Shown here piece by piece: positions 5,454-6,248 of a stretch of 6,248 nt of DNA. The stretch covers positions 1 to 6,248 of the forward strand of contig DATKGX010000046.1 in the NCBI GenBank assembly GCA_035510555.1. Direction: 5' to 3'. The notes under the pieces are model-generated. The model ran no database searches, was not told the origin of the DNA, and was given only the letters and a program-made list of their open reading frames with translations. The translations under genes were made by a program, and so were the position numbers. Position 1 is the first letter of the stretch, and every line of letters begins with the position of its first letter. The DNA is from DATKGX01 sp035510555 (GTDB lineage Bacteria; Patescibacteriota; Microgenomatia; Levybacterales; UBA12049).

Positions 5454-6248
5454 ATGGATAATTTAACCTTCAATAAGATAAAAGAAGCCCTGTCCAAATA
5501 CACGAATGTTAGTATTGCTGTGCCGATTGATCCGACGGTTGACGAAATGGGCGCGGCGCTTGGGCTTTATCTGTCGCTAAAAGACATGGGCAAAGCGATG
5601 AGTATTGCTACCCCAAATACTCCTTTGGTTGAAGTTTCCGCACTAGTTGGCATTGATGAAGTCAGAACCACCTTAGGTGAAGCATCGGGCGATTTAGTTG
5701 TTTCTTTTCCGTACCGGGAAGGTGAAATTGAAAAAGTTTCTTACACCAGAGACGATAATTATTTAAACATCGTGGTTAAAGCCGGAGAAAAAGGACTTAA
5801 TTTTGTTCAAGAAGATGTCAAATTCTCGCGGGGTTCAAAAGCGCCGGAGCTTTTATTCATCGTTGGCGCGGCCAGAGTTTCGGATCTTGGGAAATTATTT
5901 GATCCGGCAATTTTAAAAGATACAGTAGTTGTGAATATTGACAATAAACCGGATAACCAAGGTTACGGCGACATTATTATGGTTTCCAATAAATTTTCTT
6001 CAATCTCCGAAGCGGTCACCAATTTAATTTTATCAATCGGCACAAAAATGGATTTGGATATTGCCGAAAACTTAATGTTGGGAATTGCTACCGCCACTAA
6101 TAACTTTCAGGACCAAAGAACCAGTTCTTTAGCTTTCGAAATGGCGGGAGTTTTAATGAGAAACGGGGCGCTTCGGCCGACTCCAAACCAACCGAAGAGA
6201 AATATGCCGCTGGATTTTTCAGAAGACCAATTTTCAGCGCCAGAACCT
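5454..6248 (+). CDS. DHH-phosphoesterase-like protein with degenerate metal site, 3' partial
   Basis: The frame is open to the right edge, giving 265 visible residues. The layout follows the NrnA/RecJ-like DHH fold: a first motif with the PxxDxxGAALGL pattern (27-38), then a strand FIVGAARVSDLG (135-146), then NIDNKPDNQGYGDI (161-174), then NNFQDQRTSSLAFEMAG (216-232). Active DHH enzymes cleave short RNAs or cyclic dinucleotides with two metals held by HxxxDxD, an Asp in the second strand, the DHH triplet and a later Asp. Here the first motif reads P24, T28, D30; the second Asp is G138; DHH is D163-N-K; and the later Asp is A214. Most ligands are gone, so hydrolysis seems unlikely. The sequence from about 240 is Pro-rich and looks like a linker to a C-terminal domain outside the window. 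The start is 10 bases after infB, indicating co-transcription. In many bacteria an active nrnA lies near infB, so this may be a relic or a repurposed binding protein. Confidence 0.8.
   Translation, partial: MDNLTFNKIKEALSKYTNVSIAVPIDPTVDEMGAALGLYLSLKDMGKAMSIATPNTPLVEVSALVGIDEVRTTLGEASGDLVVSFPYREGEIEKVSYTRDDNYLNIVVKAGEKGLNFVQEDVKFSRGSKAPELLFIVGAARVSDLGKLFDPAILKDTVVVNIDNKPDNQGYGDIIMVSNKFSSISEAVTNLILSIGTKMDLDIAENLMLGIATATNNFQDQRTSSLAFEMAGVLMRNGALRPTPNQPKRNMPLDFSEDQFSAPEP

Overview
The window looks like a fragment of a chromosome from a Candidate Phyla Radiation (Patescibacteria) bacterium, most likely of the Microgenomates type. This is inferred from protein features and gene order, without a database search. 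The clues are an AT-leaning genome with compact coding on one strand, a very short IF-2 that starts almost directly at its G domain, a NusA with a reduced N-terminal domain and a long acidic tail, a divergent Clp/Hsp100 ATPase, and few Shine-Dalgarno sequences. Stops are TAG, TAA and TAA. The genes read through with UGA as a stop, so there is no sign of UGA recoding.

Layout, all genes on the + strand: (1) bases 1-2216, the 3' part of a two-AAA-domain Clp-family ATPase whose reading frame is open to the left edge, so its true start is outside the window. (2) bases 2217-2590, a 374-base spacer. Its first 240 bases are clearly richer in G+C (about 51% by count) and pyrimidine-rich on the + strand, unlike the flanking genes. 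They hold strong inverted repeats and a broken minus-strand reading frame. The spacer ends in a good sigma70-type promoter only about 10 bases before the nusA ATG. (3) 2591-3907, nusA. (4) 3908-3964, a short AT-rich gap. (5) 3965-5443, infB (IF-2). (6) 5454-6248, the 5' part of a DHH-phosphoesterase-like protein that has lost most of its metal-binding residues and runs off the right edge.

nusA, infB and the DHH-like gene probably form one transcription unit read from the promoter at 2552-2580. It is a stripped-down version of the common rimP-nusA-ylxR-ylxQ-infB-rbfA-nrnA/truB order: rimP, ylxR and ylxQ are absent between or before the genes seen here, and the DHH-like gene follows infB directly. 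NusA controls pausing, termination and antitermination of RNA polymerase, and IF-2 places initiator tRNA on the ribosome. The Clp-like gene is probably a separate protein-quality-control unit.

The most interesting points are three core or conserved proteins with changes at residues normally considered functional: IF-2 at its fMet-tRNA site and G4 motif, the DHH-like protein at its metal site, and the Clp ATPase in domain 1 and both pore loops. The near-leaderless nusA promoter and the odd GC-rich structured spacer also stand out. No tRNA, rRNA, CRISPR array or insertion sequence could be recognised.
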